Part shown: piece after piece, positions 1 through 8,301 of the stretch
Layout of the letters: each line of letters begins with the position of its first letter
How positions within the stretch are numbered: the stretch's first letter is position 1
From: Methanoplanus sp. FWC-SCC4
GTDB lineage: Archaea; Halobacteriota; Methanomicrobia; Methanomicrobiales; Methanomicrobiaceae
Direction: 5' to 3'
Assembly: GCF_032878975.1 (NCBI RefSeq)
Contig: NZ_CP043875.1
Span: 984,370-1,048,369 of the forward strand
DNA: 64,000 nucleotides
Notes under the pieces: model-generated
The model's database searches: none
What the model was told of the DNA's origin: nothing
Seen by the model: only the letters and a program-made list of their open reading frames with translations
Program-made: the position numbers and the translations under genes

Positions 1-1
1 C

Positions 2-613
2 ATTTTAAACCAGGTCACTGCCATAAAACTTGCCGGGGATCTTATCGCTTATGATGATAAAATACCCCCCGAATCTGAAACCGCAGAATATATTCAGATG
101 ATCCTTGAATCAGTTGAAGTCATTAACAAACAAATTAGTTTTACAAAGGATTACGAAGAACTTGGAATAGAGCTTGCAGACTGGCAGGACGTTTCTGCGA
201 TTATAAAAAATAATTATGCGAATAAAATTTTTGAATCTTTTAATCTAAAGTGTGACATCCCGGATTTTGAAGTCTTCGCTGATCCCATGTTTAAAAAAGT
301 TATTTTCAATATGTTTGATAATTCCCTAAGGCATGGTGTTAATGTTACCTCTGTGAAATTTTCATTTATAGAGAATGAAGACAACGGTGTTTTGGTCTAT
401 GAAGATAACGGACAGGGCGTTTTGGATGATAAAAAATCAATGATATTTGAAAAGGGTTTTGGATCAAATACCGGCCTTGGCCTTTACCTAAGCAAGGAGA
501 TTCTCGGGATAACTGATATATCAATAACTGAAAACGGCGTTTATGGAAAAGGTGTACGTTTTGAAATAATTATTCCTTCTAAATACTGGAGGATGAAAAA
601 TCAGGAACATTGA
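2..613 (+). CDS. Histidine kinase, C-terminal part (5' end outside window)
   Basis: The frame is open from base 2, so this is the 3' end of a longer gene. It begins with ILNQVTAIK, which resembles the DILNQ region just after the phospho-acceptor His in many methanogen sensor kinases; the His itself would lie just off the window. The ATP-binding (HATPase_c) domain follows: N box with NMFDNSLRHG, G1 box YEDNGQGV, and G2 box GSNTGLGLYLSKE. It ends after IIIPSKYW plus a short polar tail. Such kinases autophosphorylate and pass phosphate to a response regulator, which is not visible here. The next gene is convergent. The sensor part and signal cannot be told. Confidence 0.9.
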   Translation: MLNQVTAIKLAGDLIAYDDKIPPESETAEYIQMILESVEVINKQISFTKDYEELGIELADWQDVSAIIKNNYANKIFESFNLKCDIPDFEVFADPMFKKVIFNMFDNSLRHGVNVTSVKFSFIENEDNGVLVYEDNGQGVLDDKKSMIFEKGFGSNTGLGLYLSKEILGITDISITENGVYGKGVRFEIIIPSKYWRMKNQEH

Positions 614-665
614 ATCTTTTTTTATTAAGATATTTCTAAAAAAATTATATTTTTAAAAAGTTAAA

Positions 666-1550
666 TTATTGAAGTTCTTTTGAAAGGGGGATGTTTAAAT
701 CCGGACATTTTTTAGGGTCGTCTTCTGCAAACCATACAACTCTCTGCGGGAATGGAATTTCTATACCTTCAGACTCAAGAGCATCCTTTATTTTTAACAG
801 AAGAACAATTTCAGTATTCCAGTAATCCCATGAAGGTGCCCACATCCTTGCAACTATGTCAACCCCGTTGTCACCGAGATTTTTTATCCAGGTATATGGT
901 GCAGGATTTTTAAGAATATAGGGCTCTTTTTCAATTACATCCTTAATAACCTGAACAGCCTTGTCTCCGTTATCTTGATAGCTGATATTAACGGTATATT
1001 CAAATCTTATCGCCACATTTGTGACATAGTTGATTATTTTTGAGTTGAACACTTTTTCATTTGGGAACCGGACGAACTTGCCTTCATACGTTCTGATAAT
1101 TGTCGAGAGTATTCTGATGTCGTCAACATATCCCATTTCATCTTCAATTACTATCTTGTCGCCGACTTTTATCGGATGCTCAATTATTAAGAATAATCCT
1201 GATACAAGATTTGAAACCGTGCTCTGACTGGCAAAACCGATTATTATACTGAATACTCCGCCGGCGAGGAGAAGACCTGAGACGTCGGATATAATATTTG
1301 GCAAAGCTACCAGAAAACCGGTTATGACAATTCCGTAAAATAAAATCTTCCTGATAAGATTTAATTCATTGTCATCGAGTTTTTCCTTTAGTGTTTTGGT
1401 GAGGCTGTTTGTAACTATTCTTGCAATCAGGAATGTTGCACAAATAATTACAATGAATGAAGCGATATCATAGATTGAAATGCTGGTGGTTCCTAAGGAT
1501 TGTGTGAAATATTTGGATATTTCACTTGTATTTATATCGGATGTATCCAT
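666..1550 (-). CDS. MscS-family mechanosensitive ion channel
   Basis: A 294-residue small-conductance mechanosensitive channel of the MscS family. Hydrophobic segments lie near residues 25-48 and 70-90, followed by the pore-lining helix and the MscS signature (about 92-145) with alternating Gly/Ala (LLLAGGVFSIIIGFASQ) and the HPIKVGDKIVI turn into the beta domain. The C-terminal cytoplasmic part ends in IPFPQRVVWF. The family releases ions when membrane tension rises on hypo-osmotic shock. The start is 3 bases after the stop of the upstream DUF432 gene, so the two are probably one operon. A second, longer MscS homologue lies at 5385-6449. Confidence 0.92.
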   Translation of the reverse strand: MDTSDINTSEISKYFTQSLGTTSISIYDIASFIVIICATFLIARIVTNSLTKTLKEKLDDNELNLIRKILFYGIVITGFLVALPNIISDVSGLLLAGGVFSIIIGFASQSTVSNLVSGLFLIIEHPIKVGDKIVIEDEMGYVDDIRILSTIIRTYEGKFVRFPNEKVFNSKIINYVTNVAIRFEYTVNISYQDNGDKAVQVIKDVIEKEPYILKNPAPYTWIKNLGDNGVDIVARMWAPSWDYWNTEIVLLLKIKDALESEGIEIPFPQRVVWFAEDDPKKCPDLNIPLSKELQ

Positions 1551-1553
1551 TGT

Positions 1554-2315
1554 TTAGTAACCCCATTCCATTGTAAATGTCTTCCCGACAACAGGTATGT
1601 TTCTGGCTGCAAAAACCTCTATTGATTTTTTCATTCCTTTATTAAGAGGTCTTGCACAGCAGAGAGTTTCAGCATCTTTTTTGCTCTGGATTTTCATTCG
1701 GCCGGCCATTGAAACAAGAGATTTATCGTAATATAATTTCATCCCGTATCCGTCCAGAATTATTCTGTTGATCTCCATCCACTCTGACATTTTATTCTCT
1801 ATTTCGATGCTGATCACCCCTTCTTTTTGGTTATCTGTTTCAGGGACTGATGAGTAGATTTCACTTTTTGTCCATCTTGTTATTGTGCCACCGTTAGGAT
1901 TACCATAAAGAGATAATTTGGGACTGTTGAATGAAAAAATATCAATCAGATGAGAATATTTGTTTGATATTAAAAATACTCCTATTTCGACAGGGAATTT
2001 CAGGAAAATTTCTTTCTTCTGATTTGGGCCGACAATTACCGGATCAAATTCAATTTCAAGATGATTTGATTTGGTTACTGTTTTTGGAAGGTTTACAGGC
2101 TCTACGGGATTGATAATAACCATCCCGTTTTCTTCAAGAATTTTTTTTTCAAATACATCGTCACCCGGAATCCGGCGGTAGTATTTAAAAAACCCATTCT
2201 CTTTTTTAATGCCTATTTCAATCTCATCTGTGTGATATTGAAAATCAAATGAATGCTTCCCGAACATAATGTTATTTTTAATTTCTGTTTTTTCAGGTAA
2301 ATATGTATAGTTCAT
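1554..2315 (-). CDS. DUF432 family protein
   Basis: A 253-residue protein matching, by recall, the archaeal DUF432 family: the N-terminal part contains MFGKHSFDFQYHTDEIEIGI, and the rest is rich in beta strands, without signal peptide or membrane helix. A segment about the value of the quantity at residues 85-110 (IEFDPVIVGPNQKKEIFLKFPVEIGVF, shown only in part here) looks like an Ig-like beta sandwich. It sits directly upstream of an MscS channel with a 3-base gap. I infer a role connected with the channel or membrane stress, but the biochemical function of the family is not known to me. Assignment to DUF432 is from memory of the motif, not a search. Confidence 0.7.
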   Translation of the reverse strand: MNYTYLPEKTEIKNNIMFGKHSFDFQYHTDEIEIGIKKENGFFKYYRRIPGDDVFEKKILEENGMVIINPVEPVNLPKTVTKSNHLEIEFDPVIVGPNQKKEIFLKFPVEIGVFLISNKYSHLIDIFSFNSPKLSLYGNPNGGTITRWTKSEIYSSVPETDNQKEGVISIEIENKMSEWMEINRIILDGYGMKLYYDKSLVSMAGRMKIQSKKDAETLCCARPLNKGMKKSIEVFAARNIPVVGKTFTMEWGY

Positions 2316-2415
2316 ATTAGTTCTGACTAAATAAATGAAAATTTGAGAGTTCTATAAAATTATTAATAAAATAGTGTCGGAATGAGATTTTTATTAAAAT
2401 ATCATGTGGTTATTT

Positions 2416-3663
2416 TTAACAGAGATCTCCGGATATTATTTTTTCAGTATTTGTATTTTTTATAAGATTGCAGATATCCCTGATATTTATTGGTTTATAT
2501 CCGGTTAATTCGCAGCTTACATTTATTGTCTTTCGATTTTTTTCTATGAAGGGATATTCATATAGTCTGCTGTTGTGAGTGTGTCCGTGTATAGCCCATG
2601 AATTATTGTTTTCCGGTATTTTTTTTGGATCATGAACTACAAAAAAATTGAAATCTTTGTAAGAAAAGGTGTATGAATCCAGTCCGTTTTCCAAACAGTG
2701 ATCGTGATTTCCTTTTACAAAAATTATGTTGCCGTTTAATTTTGCAAGATATTCATGTACCTCAGAGTATGACGAATTGTAAGAGAGATCGCCGGCAAAA
2801 ATTACCGTGTCTTCTGGTTTTACGGTATTATTCCAGTTTTCAATTAAAATTTTGTTCATCTCTTTGGTATTTTCAAAAGGTCTTGCAGTGTTTTTAATGA
2901 TTTCACTATGACCTAAATGCAAATCACTGATTAAAAATATCTCTTTTTCATCATCGAATTGTGAAGCATTTATTTCGTAATTTTTAATAAGTCTATAATT
3001 TTCCAGAGTTTTTTTCCAGGTATTTTTGCTCTGCAAAGTGATCCATTTTTTTGAGGGAAGATCAAATTCCCTGTATAATTTTCCGTCTTTTTTGATGGTT
3101 ATTCTCATGATGTCAACCGGCAGATAAAGTGCCCTGAAAGAATGTTTTGGTGACGGAGTGTTTTTGTAAAATGTTTTTTGAAGAAACCTGGAGATTATTC
3201 CGCATTTTTCGCCAATTGCTTCTTTAATTTTTTGCATTTCAATATTTGTTATGTCATCGGTAACAGGTATTTCAAATGTGTTATTCCGGGGTTTAATCTT
3301 GATAGATGATATTTCGTTTGTTAATTTCTCGTACCAGATTTCCAGGTTTTCTGCCGGTTCCACTCCGAATGACAAAGAGAATTTTTTATTATTTTGTGAT
3401 TTTTCCCACCCACTGACAAGACATGTCAGATAATCATAATTAAGACTGGCCAGTTCTGTTGCTTTTAGAATATTTTCAATTTCTTCTTTGTCGTTTGCAA
3501 TTGCAGTAATTATCTTTATTTCAGGATTTTCAACAACCTTTTTGTAAGGTATCGCTGACTGGACCTCCTGAATTCTGTCTGCAATTTTTTGTGATGAGGC
3601 AGAAAGATTTAATGAAATTTCTATTCTGGACGTCAAGTGATCAATATCTCCCGAAACTTTCAA
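2416..3663 (-). CDS. Calcineurin-like metallophosphoesterase with an N-terminal 2H-phosphoesterase-like domain
   Basis: A 415-residue two-domain protein. The C-terminal half carries the full metallophosphoesterase metal site: DLHLGH (247-252), GDLS (291-294), GNHDH (318-322) and HGHTH (359-363). The N-terminal ~150 residues look like the fold of 2'-5' RNA ligase/2H phosphoesterases (ISLNLSA strand, IIT at 51-53, FSLSFGVEP at 95-103), but the two catalytic HxT motifs are not recognisable, so this is inference. A linker with REFDLPSKKWIT joins them. The listed start is TTG and overlaps the upstream RHH gene by 23 bases; TTG at 3636 is an alternative that removes the overlap. The substrate is unknown. 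Confidence 0.8.
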   Translation of the reverse strand: MKVSGDIDHLTSRIEISLNLSASSQKIADRIQEVQSAIPYKKVVENPEIKIITAIANDKEEIENILKATELASLNYDYLTCLVSGWEKSQNNKKFSLSFGVEPAENLEIWYEKLTNEISSIKIKPRNNTFEIPVTDDITNIEMQKIKEAIGEKCGIISRFLQKTFYKNTPSPKHSFRALYLPVDIMRITIKKDGKLYREFDLPSKKWITLQSKNTWKKTLENYRLIKNYEINASQFDDEKEIFLISDLHLGHSEIIKNTARPFENTKEMNKILIENWNNTVKPEDTVIFAGDLSYNSSYSEVHEYLAKLNGNIIFVKGNHDHCLENGLDSYTFSYKDFNFFVVHDPKKIPENNNSWAIHGHTHNSRLYEYPFIEKNRKTINVSCELTGYKPINIRDICNLIKNTNTEKIISGDLC

Positions 3664-3820
3664 GTTCTTCTCTTATTACCATCCTGACATCTTCAATCTC
3701 AATTCCTTTTTTTTGTTTTTGAAGAAGTTTTTCCATGGTCCTTATCCCCTCACTTATTGTATTGCCGTATTTTAAAGTAATTTCAACCGCATCTTCCTGT
3801 ATTCTTGTTACTTTCGACAT
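3641..3820 (-). CDS. Small ribbon-helix-helix-like DNA-binding protein (59 aa)
   Basis: A 59-residue ORF starting MSKVTRIQEDAVEITL and containing KYGNTISEGIRTMEKLL, the pattern of a ribbon-helix-helix (CopG/antitoxin type) regulator: a short beta strand, then an NTISEGIR helix. It ends in a charged helix (EDVRMVIREELESFGRY). Two copies of a 15-bp palindrome lie immediately upstream and flank its probable TATA box, which strongly suggests autoregulation. No Shine-Dalgarno sequence is visible and the predicted transcription start is within a few bases of the ATG, so the mRNA may be leaderless. It runs into the downstream phosphoesterase gene, an arrangement like toxin-antitoxin operons. Family call is by pattern only. 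Confidence 0.72.
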   Translation of the reverse strand: MSKVTRIQEDAVEITLKYGNTISEGIRTMEKLLQKQKKGIEIEDVRMVIREELESFGRY

Positions 3821-3822
3821 CT

Positions 3823-3837
3823 GTTACAAAATGTAAC
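3823..3837. promoter_or_regulatory. Operator palindrome 1 (GTTACAAAATGTAAC)
   Basis: Near-perfect 15-bp palindrome with GTTAC/GTAAC arms, 2 bases upstream of the RHH gene ATG. It overlaps the predicted transcription start. A second copy with the same arms begins exactly 31 bp away, close to three DNA turns, so both would face the same side of the helix. Confidence 0.75.
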
Positions 3838-3840
3838 TAG

Positions 3841-3850
3841 AAATTATTTA
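3841..3850 (-). promoter_or_regulatory. TATA-box region of the RHH-phosphoesterase operon
   Basis: On the minus strand the sequence between the two palindromes reads TAAATAATTT. It lies about 25 bases before the ATG at 3820, the usual archaeal TATA spacing for a leaderless start. Protein bound at either palindrome would block TBP/TFB or RNA polymerase. Confidence 0.6.
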
Positions 3851-3853
3851 TGC

Positions 3854-3868
3854 GTTACTAAATGTAAC
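3854..3868. promoter_or_regulatory. Operator palindrome 2 (GTTACTAAATGTAAC)
   Basis: Second copy of the palindrome, differing from the first at one central base. It lies on the upstream side of the TATA box, where TFB would bind. The repeated arms and 31-bp spacing make a chance origin unlikely. Confidence 0.75.
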
Positions 3869-4038
3869 AGTGCTGTTTTCCGGTTAAAGACTGCATTTAT
3901 CTATGGGAAAATTTTATAGAATTTGGAATTCGTCTTTTATTTAATATGCAAAGATGATTCCGATGAGAAATCCTGCCGATTTATTGAAATTTCAGGGTAA
4001 GATTATATATTATCGCATTTATTATCAGCTGAAGATGA

Positions 4039-5106
4039 GTGAATGTGAAATCTCATAGTATTAAGGAATCTTCAAAAGCAGGACTTCCTCCCGGGACTCT
4101 TATACATATAAGTCAGAATCTTCCAGCCGGAACTTTGGTTAACCGGATAGAATACAATGAGAAATATTTTAAAAAGACAGAAAATATCTCTGTTGATGAG
4201 ATAACATATCCACGACCCAACGGGATAAAAGAATGGATTCAGATAAAAGGACTTGCCGATATAAGTCAGATTGAAAAAATTGGTACGATACTGAGTGTTC
4301 ATTCTCTAACCCTTGAAGATATCCTGAATACTTATCTCCGGCCCAAATACGAGCATTTTGATGATTATATCTACCTTTCACTAAAGTACCTTTTTATCAG
4401 GGATAGTGAGATTGTTGAAGAGCAGATCAGTCTTTTGGTTAAGGAAAACCTGATGGTTTCTTTTCAGGAGAATAATGATGATCTTTTTGGAATTATTGAA
4501 AAAAGACTAAAGGAAAATATTGCAGGAAGGATTAGATCATACGGAACCGACTATTTACTCTATGCAGTCATTGATTTTATCGTCGATAATTATTTTATTG
4601 TTTTTGAATACCTCGGAGAAAAAATCGATGAGATTGAAGATATTTTAATTGAAGATCCATCCGGGGATGTACTTGATTCAATTTATTCTCTTAAGCGTGA
4701 TTTAATTCAGCTGAGGAAAATAATCTGGCCGGTGAGGGATTTAATATCCGGTATTACCAGAAATAATTCAGCTATTATAAAGGAAGGCACAATTGTATTT
4801 TTTAACGATATAATGGATCACATTATTTCCATAATCGACACCCTGGAAACATACAGGGATATGGTTTCAGGAATGAGAGAAATTTATCTTTCAGGCATTA
4901 GCAACCGGATGAATGAAGTTATGAAGGTTCTGACAATAATTGCGACAATATTTATACCGCTCACTTTCATAGCCGGAATTTACGGGATGAATTTTAAGAA
5001 CATGCCGGAACTTGAATGGGAAATGGGCTATTTTGCAGTCCTGTTTGTAATGATAATATTGGGCATTTCCATGTTTGTATATTTTAAAAATAAAAAATGG
5101 ATGTGA
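4039..5106 (+). CDS. corA: CorA-family magnesium/cobalt transport protein
   Basis: A 355-residue CorA-family divalent cation channel. The signature YGMNF is at the end of the first of two C-terminal membrane helices (about residues 298-320 and 330-350), preceded by the long stalk helix ending in IATIFIPLTFIAG. The N-terminal cytoplasmic domain (about 40-290) includes the usual EEQISLLVKENLMVSF strand region. The C-terminus is lysine-rich (FKNKKWM), typical of the basic tail near the gate. The start is GTG; a second GTG lies two codons later. A TATA-like ATATATTA near 4003-4012 would give a short leader. Likely imports Mg2+; cobalt or nickel cannot be excluded. Confidence 0.93.
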   Translation: MNVKSHSIKESSKAGLPPGTLIHISQNLPAGTLVNRIEYNEKYFKKTENISVDEITYPRPNGIKEWIQIKGLADISQIEKIGTILSVHSLTLEDILNTYLRPKYEHFDDYIYLSLKYLFIRDSEIVEEQISLLVKENLMVSFQENNDDLFGIIEKRLKENIAGRIRSYGTDYLLYAVIDFIVDNYFIVFEYLGEKIDEIEDILIEDPSGDVLDSIYSLKRDLIQLRKIIWPVRDLISGITRNNSAIIKEGTIVFFNDIMDHIISIIDTLETYRDMVSGMREIYLSGISNRMNEVMKVLTIIATIFIPLTFIAGIYGMNFKNMPELEWEMGYFAVLFVMIILGISMFVYFKNKKWM

Positions 5107-5112
5107 TAATTT

Positions 5113-5259
5113 TTATTCAAGATATTTTTGAGGCTCTTTTTCAAACGCAATTTTGCAGCCCTTTGAACAGAAAAAATATGTTTTGCCTTCATAATCTGTC
5201 TTAAATTCAGCAGTCTTTTCATCAACTTCCATTTTACATACAGGATCAATCTCTGTCAT
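5113..5259 (-). CDS. YHS-domain small metal-binding protein
   Basis: A 48-residue protein consisting of one YHS domain: DPVCKMEV at the start, then TYFFCSKGCKIAFEKEPQKY. The Cys-x-Met and paired Cys motifs are those found on P-type metal ATPases, Cu/Ag proteins and small stand-alone metal proteins. The ATG at 5259 was chosen over a longer frame because it follows a GGGGGTTTATAAA ribosome binding site and begins at the domain. It is convergent with corA (6 bases apart). Probably binds or senses a soft metal; the partner is unknown. Confidence 0.85.
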   Translation of the reverse strand: MTEIDPVCKMEVDEKTAEFKTDYEGKTYFFCSKGCKIAFEKEPQKYLE

Positions 5260-5384
5260 TTTATAAACCCCCTTTTTGTGATAAATAATCTTCATCTGAT
5301 ATATTCTTATTTGGGGCAACAATATTTTCAAAGATTAAACCTGGAAAAAAAGTGAAAGTTTTGTAAATAGTTTGTATTTGAAAT

Positions 5385-6449
5385 CTATTCTTTTTTGATG
5401 TGGACATCCATCTGTGGAAACGGGATTTCAATTCCTTCTTCATTGAACCTTTCATCGATCATGAAATTAATGAAATCCTTTACTTCCCATGACATGTTAA
5501 ATTTTTCAGCCCATAGTACCATCATATAATCAAGGCTTGAGGCTCCGTACTCAAGGAAATATACACCGGGTTTTGGATCTGTTAATATGTAAGCTGTATT
5601 TGCAGCAGCTTCGTTTGCAATTTCCTCGAGAATTTCTTTTACACGTCTGACGTCACTGCCGTATGCAACGGATACAGGAATTTTAACTTTTAGCTTGACA
5701 TCCGGCATTGCATAATTTGTAATGATTGTGTTGGCTATTTTGGAATTTGGAACAGTAAGCAGCTGATGGTCAAGTGTTTTGATCCTCGTGCTTCTCGGCC
5801 CGACACTTACAACATCACCAAGGTTACCCTCAATTTTGATTCTGTCTCCGCATTTGAACGGTTTATCAACCATTATCAGAGCACCTCCGAAGAAGTTGGA
5901 CAATAAATCCTGTGCGGCAAGTGCTATTGCAATACCAAAAATTCCGGCACCGGCAATGAGCGGTGTGATATTTATTTCCAGATATGACAGTATCACAAGA
6001 AAACCGATGAACCAGATTATGTATCTTGCAGAGACTTCAAGGAAATCAATTATCTGATCATCAAGTTCTGTTTCTGTCTGTGATGCTATCCATTCACCGT
6101 AGAGCTTGATGAAATTATGAACAAATACGGATATAATCCATGTGGCGATGATGATTAATGCCGTATACAGATACTTGCTTTCAAGTATCCATGCGTAATC
6201 CGGAGGAAGCGTCACATAAGTCAGGGATAGATAAAGCGCTGCAATAAATACTGCAATTGATGCCGGTTTTGCAATTGCCATTATTAATATATCATCTATT
6301 TTTGATTCGGTTGTTTCCGCTTTTTTGCCCAGCCATTTGAAGATATAATTTACAATTACCGCCAGAATTATTCCGGCAAACAGGATTGAAGATGCGATTA
6401 AGATGTCTGTCATATTATTTTCTATATAGTAAATGATCTGATAATTCAT
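5385..6449 (-). CDS. MscS-family mechanosensitive ion channel (second copy)
   Basis: A 354-residue MscS-type channel. Four to five hydrophobic segments precede the pore helix, and the signature GAGIFGIAIALAAQDLLSNF leads into VDKPFKCGDRIKI. The C-terminal part ends EEGIEIPFPQMDVHIKK, matching the end of the other MscS protein in this window (IPFPQ), so the two are related paralogues, this one with extra N-terminal helices. No DUF432 partner gene accompanies it. Likely a tension-gated osmotic release channel in the cytoplasmic membrane. Confidence 0.92.
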   Translation of the reverse strand: MNYQIIYYIENNMTDILIASSILFAGIILAVIVNYIFKWLGKKAETTESKIDDILIMAIAKPASIAVFIAALYLSLTYVTLPPDYAWILESKYLYTALIIIATWIISVFVHNFIKLYGEWIASQTETELDDQIIDFLEVSARYIIWFIGFLVILSYLEINITPLIAGAGIFGIAIALAAQDLLSNFFGGALIMVDKPFKCGDRIKIEGNLGDVVSVGPRSTRIKTLDHQLLTVPNSKIANTIITNYAMPDVKLKVKIPVSVAYGSDVRRVKEILEEIANEAAANTAYILTDPKPGVYFLEYGASSLDYMMVLWAEKFNMSWEVKDFINFMIDERFNEEGIEIPFPQMDVHIKKE

Positions 6450-6613
6450 TATTATTTAGGATGGTGGAAATTTTGAATTATAATCTGATCGTTATATTTC
6501 TTTAAATGCAGTTTATGCTGATTTATTATAAATATTCAGGTGTATTTTTATTTGATATTTTACGGGAAAAATAGTTTTAAGGTTTAAAAAAATAAGAGAT
6601 TTTGCTGTATTTG

Positions 6614-7504
6614 TTATTTTAGGATTTTATGAAGATAGAAATTGTTAGTTCCTAGTTTTCCTTCATAATTCCCGGCACCTATGTATAAAATGCCTTCTTC
6701 TTTTACTGCAGCAAGAATACCTTTTTTCATTGCCTCTGCAATCACTTCTTCATTAAGACCGTTGATTACAATTTCATATATTGAATTTACTCCGTCAGGT
6801 ACAAGTGAGTCTTCTACCACACCTTTTAATGTCGGGCAATATCTGTGGTTTGTACTTGCGGACATTGGGAATTTGTAATTTTTGGATGCAACTTTAGAAC
6901 CGCTTGCAACAAGTCCTCCCGGAAAACTTGCAATTATCCCTTCACTGTTTTCAAAGGCTTTTACTGCCGCTCTTGCAGCTTTAAGTGCACTGGCTCTGTC
7001 TTTTCCCATTATGAGGAAGTTTCCGCCTGCAATTCCCTTTACAGATCCAAAATTCTCTTCACCTACAAAGTCACCTTCCATGATTGGAATCTTCCAGCAT
7101 TTTCTGCCTCCGACTTCGCATCTGCTCTCGTAAGAGTCACCAAAGTAGTGCATTCTTGTCGAAAATCTTGTACTTGCATCCGGGAATCCGTCAAACACAG
7201 CTGTTGTCGGGGCTGTCAGAATACACTGGGATATTCTCTCAGCTGTTCTGTCCCGCATATTTTTTCTTGCGGTGCAGATTAGAATTGACAATCCCGGTCT
7301 GTTGTCAGGTGTTTCCTCAGGTGAATATTCTCTTTCAATTCCTGCTTCACAGGGGCATGCTATGGTTGAGGTTGCAAATCCGGTTGCTTCAACAGCAGCA
7401 ATTTTTGCAAGTTCAAGAGAATCGGCAGTAATTATTACTCTTGAAAACCAGATTGGAAATGCTTCCGCATAGGTGTCAATGATTTCAACATTATTGATCT
7501 GCAT
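6614..7504 (-). CDS. ftr: Formylmethanofuran:tetrahydromethanopterin formyltransferase
   Basis: A 296-residue Ftr, near the family length of about 297. It starts MQINNVEIIDTYAEAFPIW and contains EATGFATSTIACPCEAGIE, FGDGY-like FGDSYESR and the GIAGGNFLIMG segment of the family. The enzyme moves the formyl group from formylmethanofuran to N5 of tetrahydromethanopterin, the second step of CO2 reduction to methane, in the cytoplasm. It is followed on the upstream side by a 5-formyl-THF cyclo-ligase homologue only 21 bases away, transcribed in the same direction. An AGGAGAG-type ribosome binding site (GGAGAGAAGGATAATG) precedes the ATG. Confidence 0.96.
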   Translation of the reverse strand: MQINNVEIIDTYAEAFPIWFSRVIITADSLELAKIAAVEATGFATSTIACPCEAGIEREYSPEETPDNRPGLSILICTARKNMRDRTAERISQCILTAPTTAVFDGFPDASTRFSTRMHYFGDSYESRCEVGGRKCWKIPIMEGDFVGEENFGSVKGIAGGNFLIMGKDRASALKAARAAVKAFENSEGIIASFPGGLVASGSKVASKNYKFPMSASTNHRYCPTLKGVVEDSLVPDGVNSIYEIVINGLNEEVIAEAMKKGILAAVKEEGILYIGAGNYEGKLGTNNFYLHKILK

Positions 7505-7525
7505 TATCCTTCTCTCCTTTATTTT

Positions 7526-8086
7526 TTAAGGATAGACAATACCATCTTCTGTAATAATGATATCCATTAATACATCGTTGTCTTCAAGAGGTATTTTTTC
7601 TGCTTCCTGGCAGGCGAATGCAATGCCGATCTTTTTAATTTCAGGGTTCTTTTCAAGGAACCTGTCATAATATCCTGCACCATATCCGAGTCTTCCTCCG
7701 TTTCTGTCAAATCCGAGCATCGGAAGAAGAATGATGTCAACAGCACCCTCGGGAACAGGGATTTCGTTTCCGATTGGTTCGGGAACTCCGAATGTGCTTG
7801 GTACGAGGACGTCGAGGCTCTTTATATATGAGAGTCTGAGACTTACGTCTTCTTTTACAATTATTGGGACGACAACAGGATAATCATTTGAAAGAAGCAT
7901 TTCCATTAATGGAGTTGTATTTACTTCGATCTCTTTTGAGGAAAAGCACATGACTGTTTCGCCGGGTTTTATGGCATTAAAGACGTGCCTGCATATGGTT
8001 TCGCTTTTATTTTTGCGTTCTTCGGGCGTTAGGGCTTCTCTTCTCTGGCGCATGATATCGCGGGTCTGATTTTTGAGTTCACGCAT
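7526..8086 (-). CDS. 5-formyltetrahydrofolate cyclo-ligase family protein
   Basis: A ~186-residue member of the 5-FTHF cyclo-ligase family (COG0212). Visible marks are the N-terminal KNQTRDIMRQRR and the ligand motif GGRLGYGAGYYDRFLEK. The family closes 5-formyl-THF to methenyl-THF using ATP. The ATG at 8086 fits the family N-terminus; an upstream TTG at 8134 would add 16 residues. A TATA-like TTAATAAATAG lies about 25 bases before this ATG and no Shine-Dalgarno is seen, so the message may be leaderless. It lies just upstream of ftr, whose product is 5-formyl-H4MPT; that a related ring closure is its job here is inference. Confidence 0.88.
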   Translation of the reverse strand: MRELKNQTRDIMRQRREALTPEERKNKSETICRHVFNAIKPGETVMCFSSKEIEVNTTPLMEMLLSNDYPVVVPIIVKEDVSLRLSYIKSLDVLVPSTFGVPEPIGNEIPVPEGAVDIILLPMLGFDRNGGRLGYGAGYYDRFLEKNPEIKKIGIAFACQEAEKIPLEDNDVLMDIIITEDGIVYP

Positions 8087-8301
8087 ACGAATAAAGATGC
8101 GCTCAGATCTATTTATTAATGTCCTTTTCTGCAAAAAATATCGAATTATATAATAGTTGTTATTTTACTTTGGGTTGGCCGGATTATTTAGAATGTGTTA
8201 ATAACTTTGATTGACATATGTATACTGCTGATTTGATAATTTGATTACCGTTAAATCTTCTGAATTATCATTTGGCATAAAGTGAAGCATTTATTTTGTT
8301 T

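Noticed and set aside
6881-7470. Several plus-strand frames opposite ftr
   Set aside because: They are antisense shadows of ftr, without ribosome sites or family motifs.
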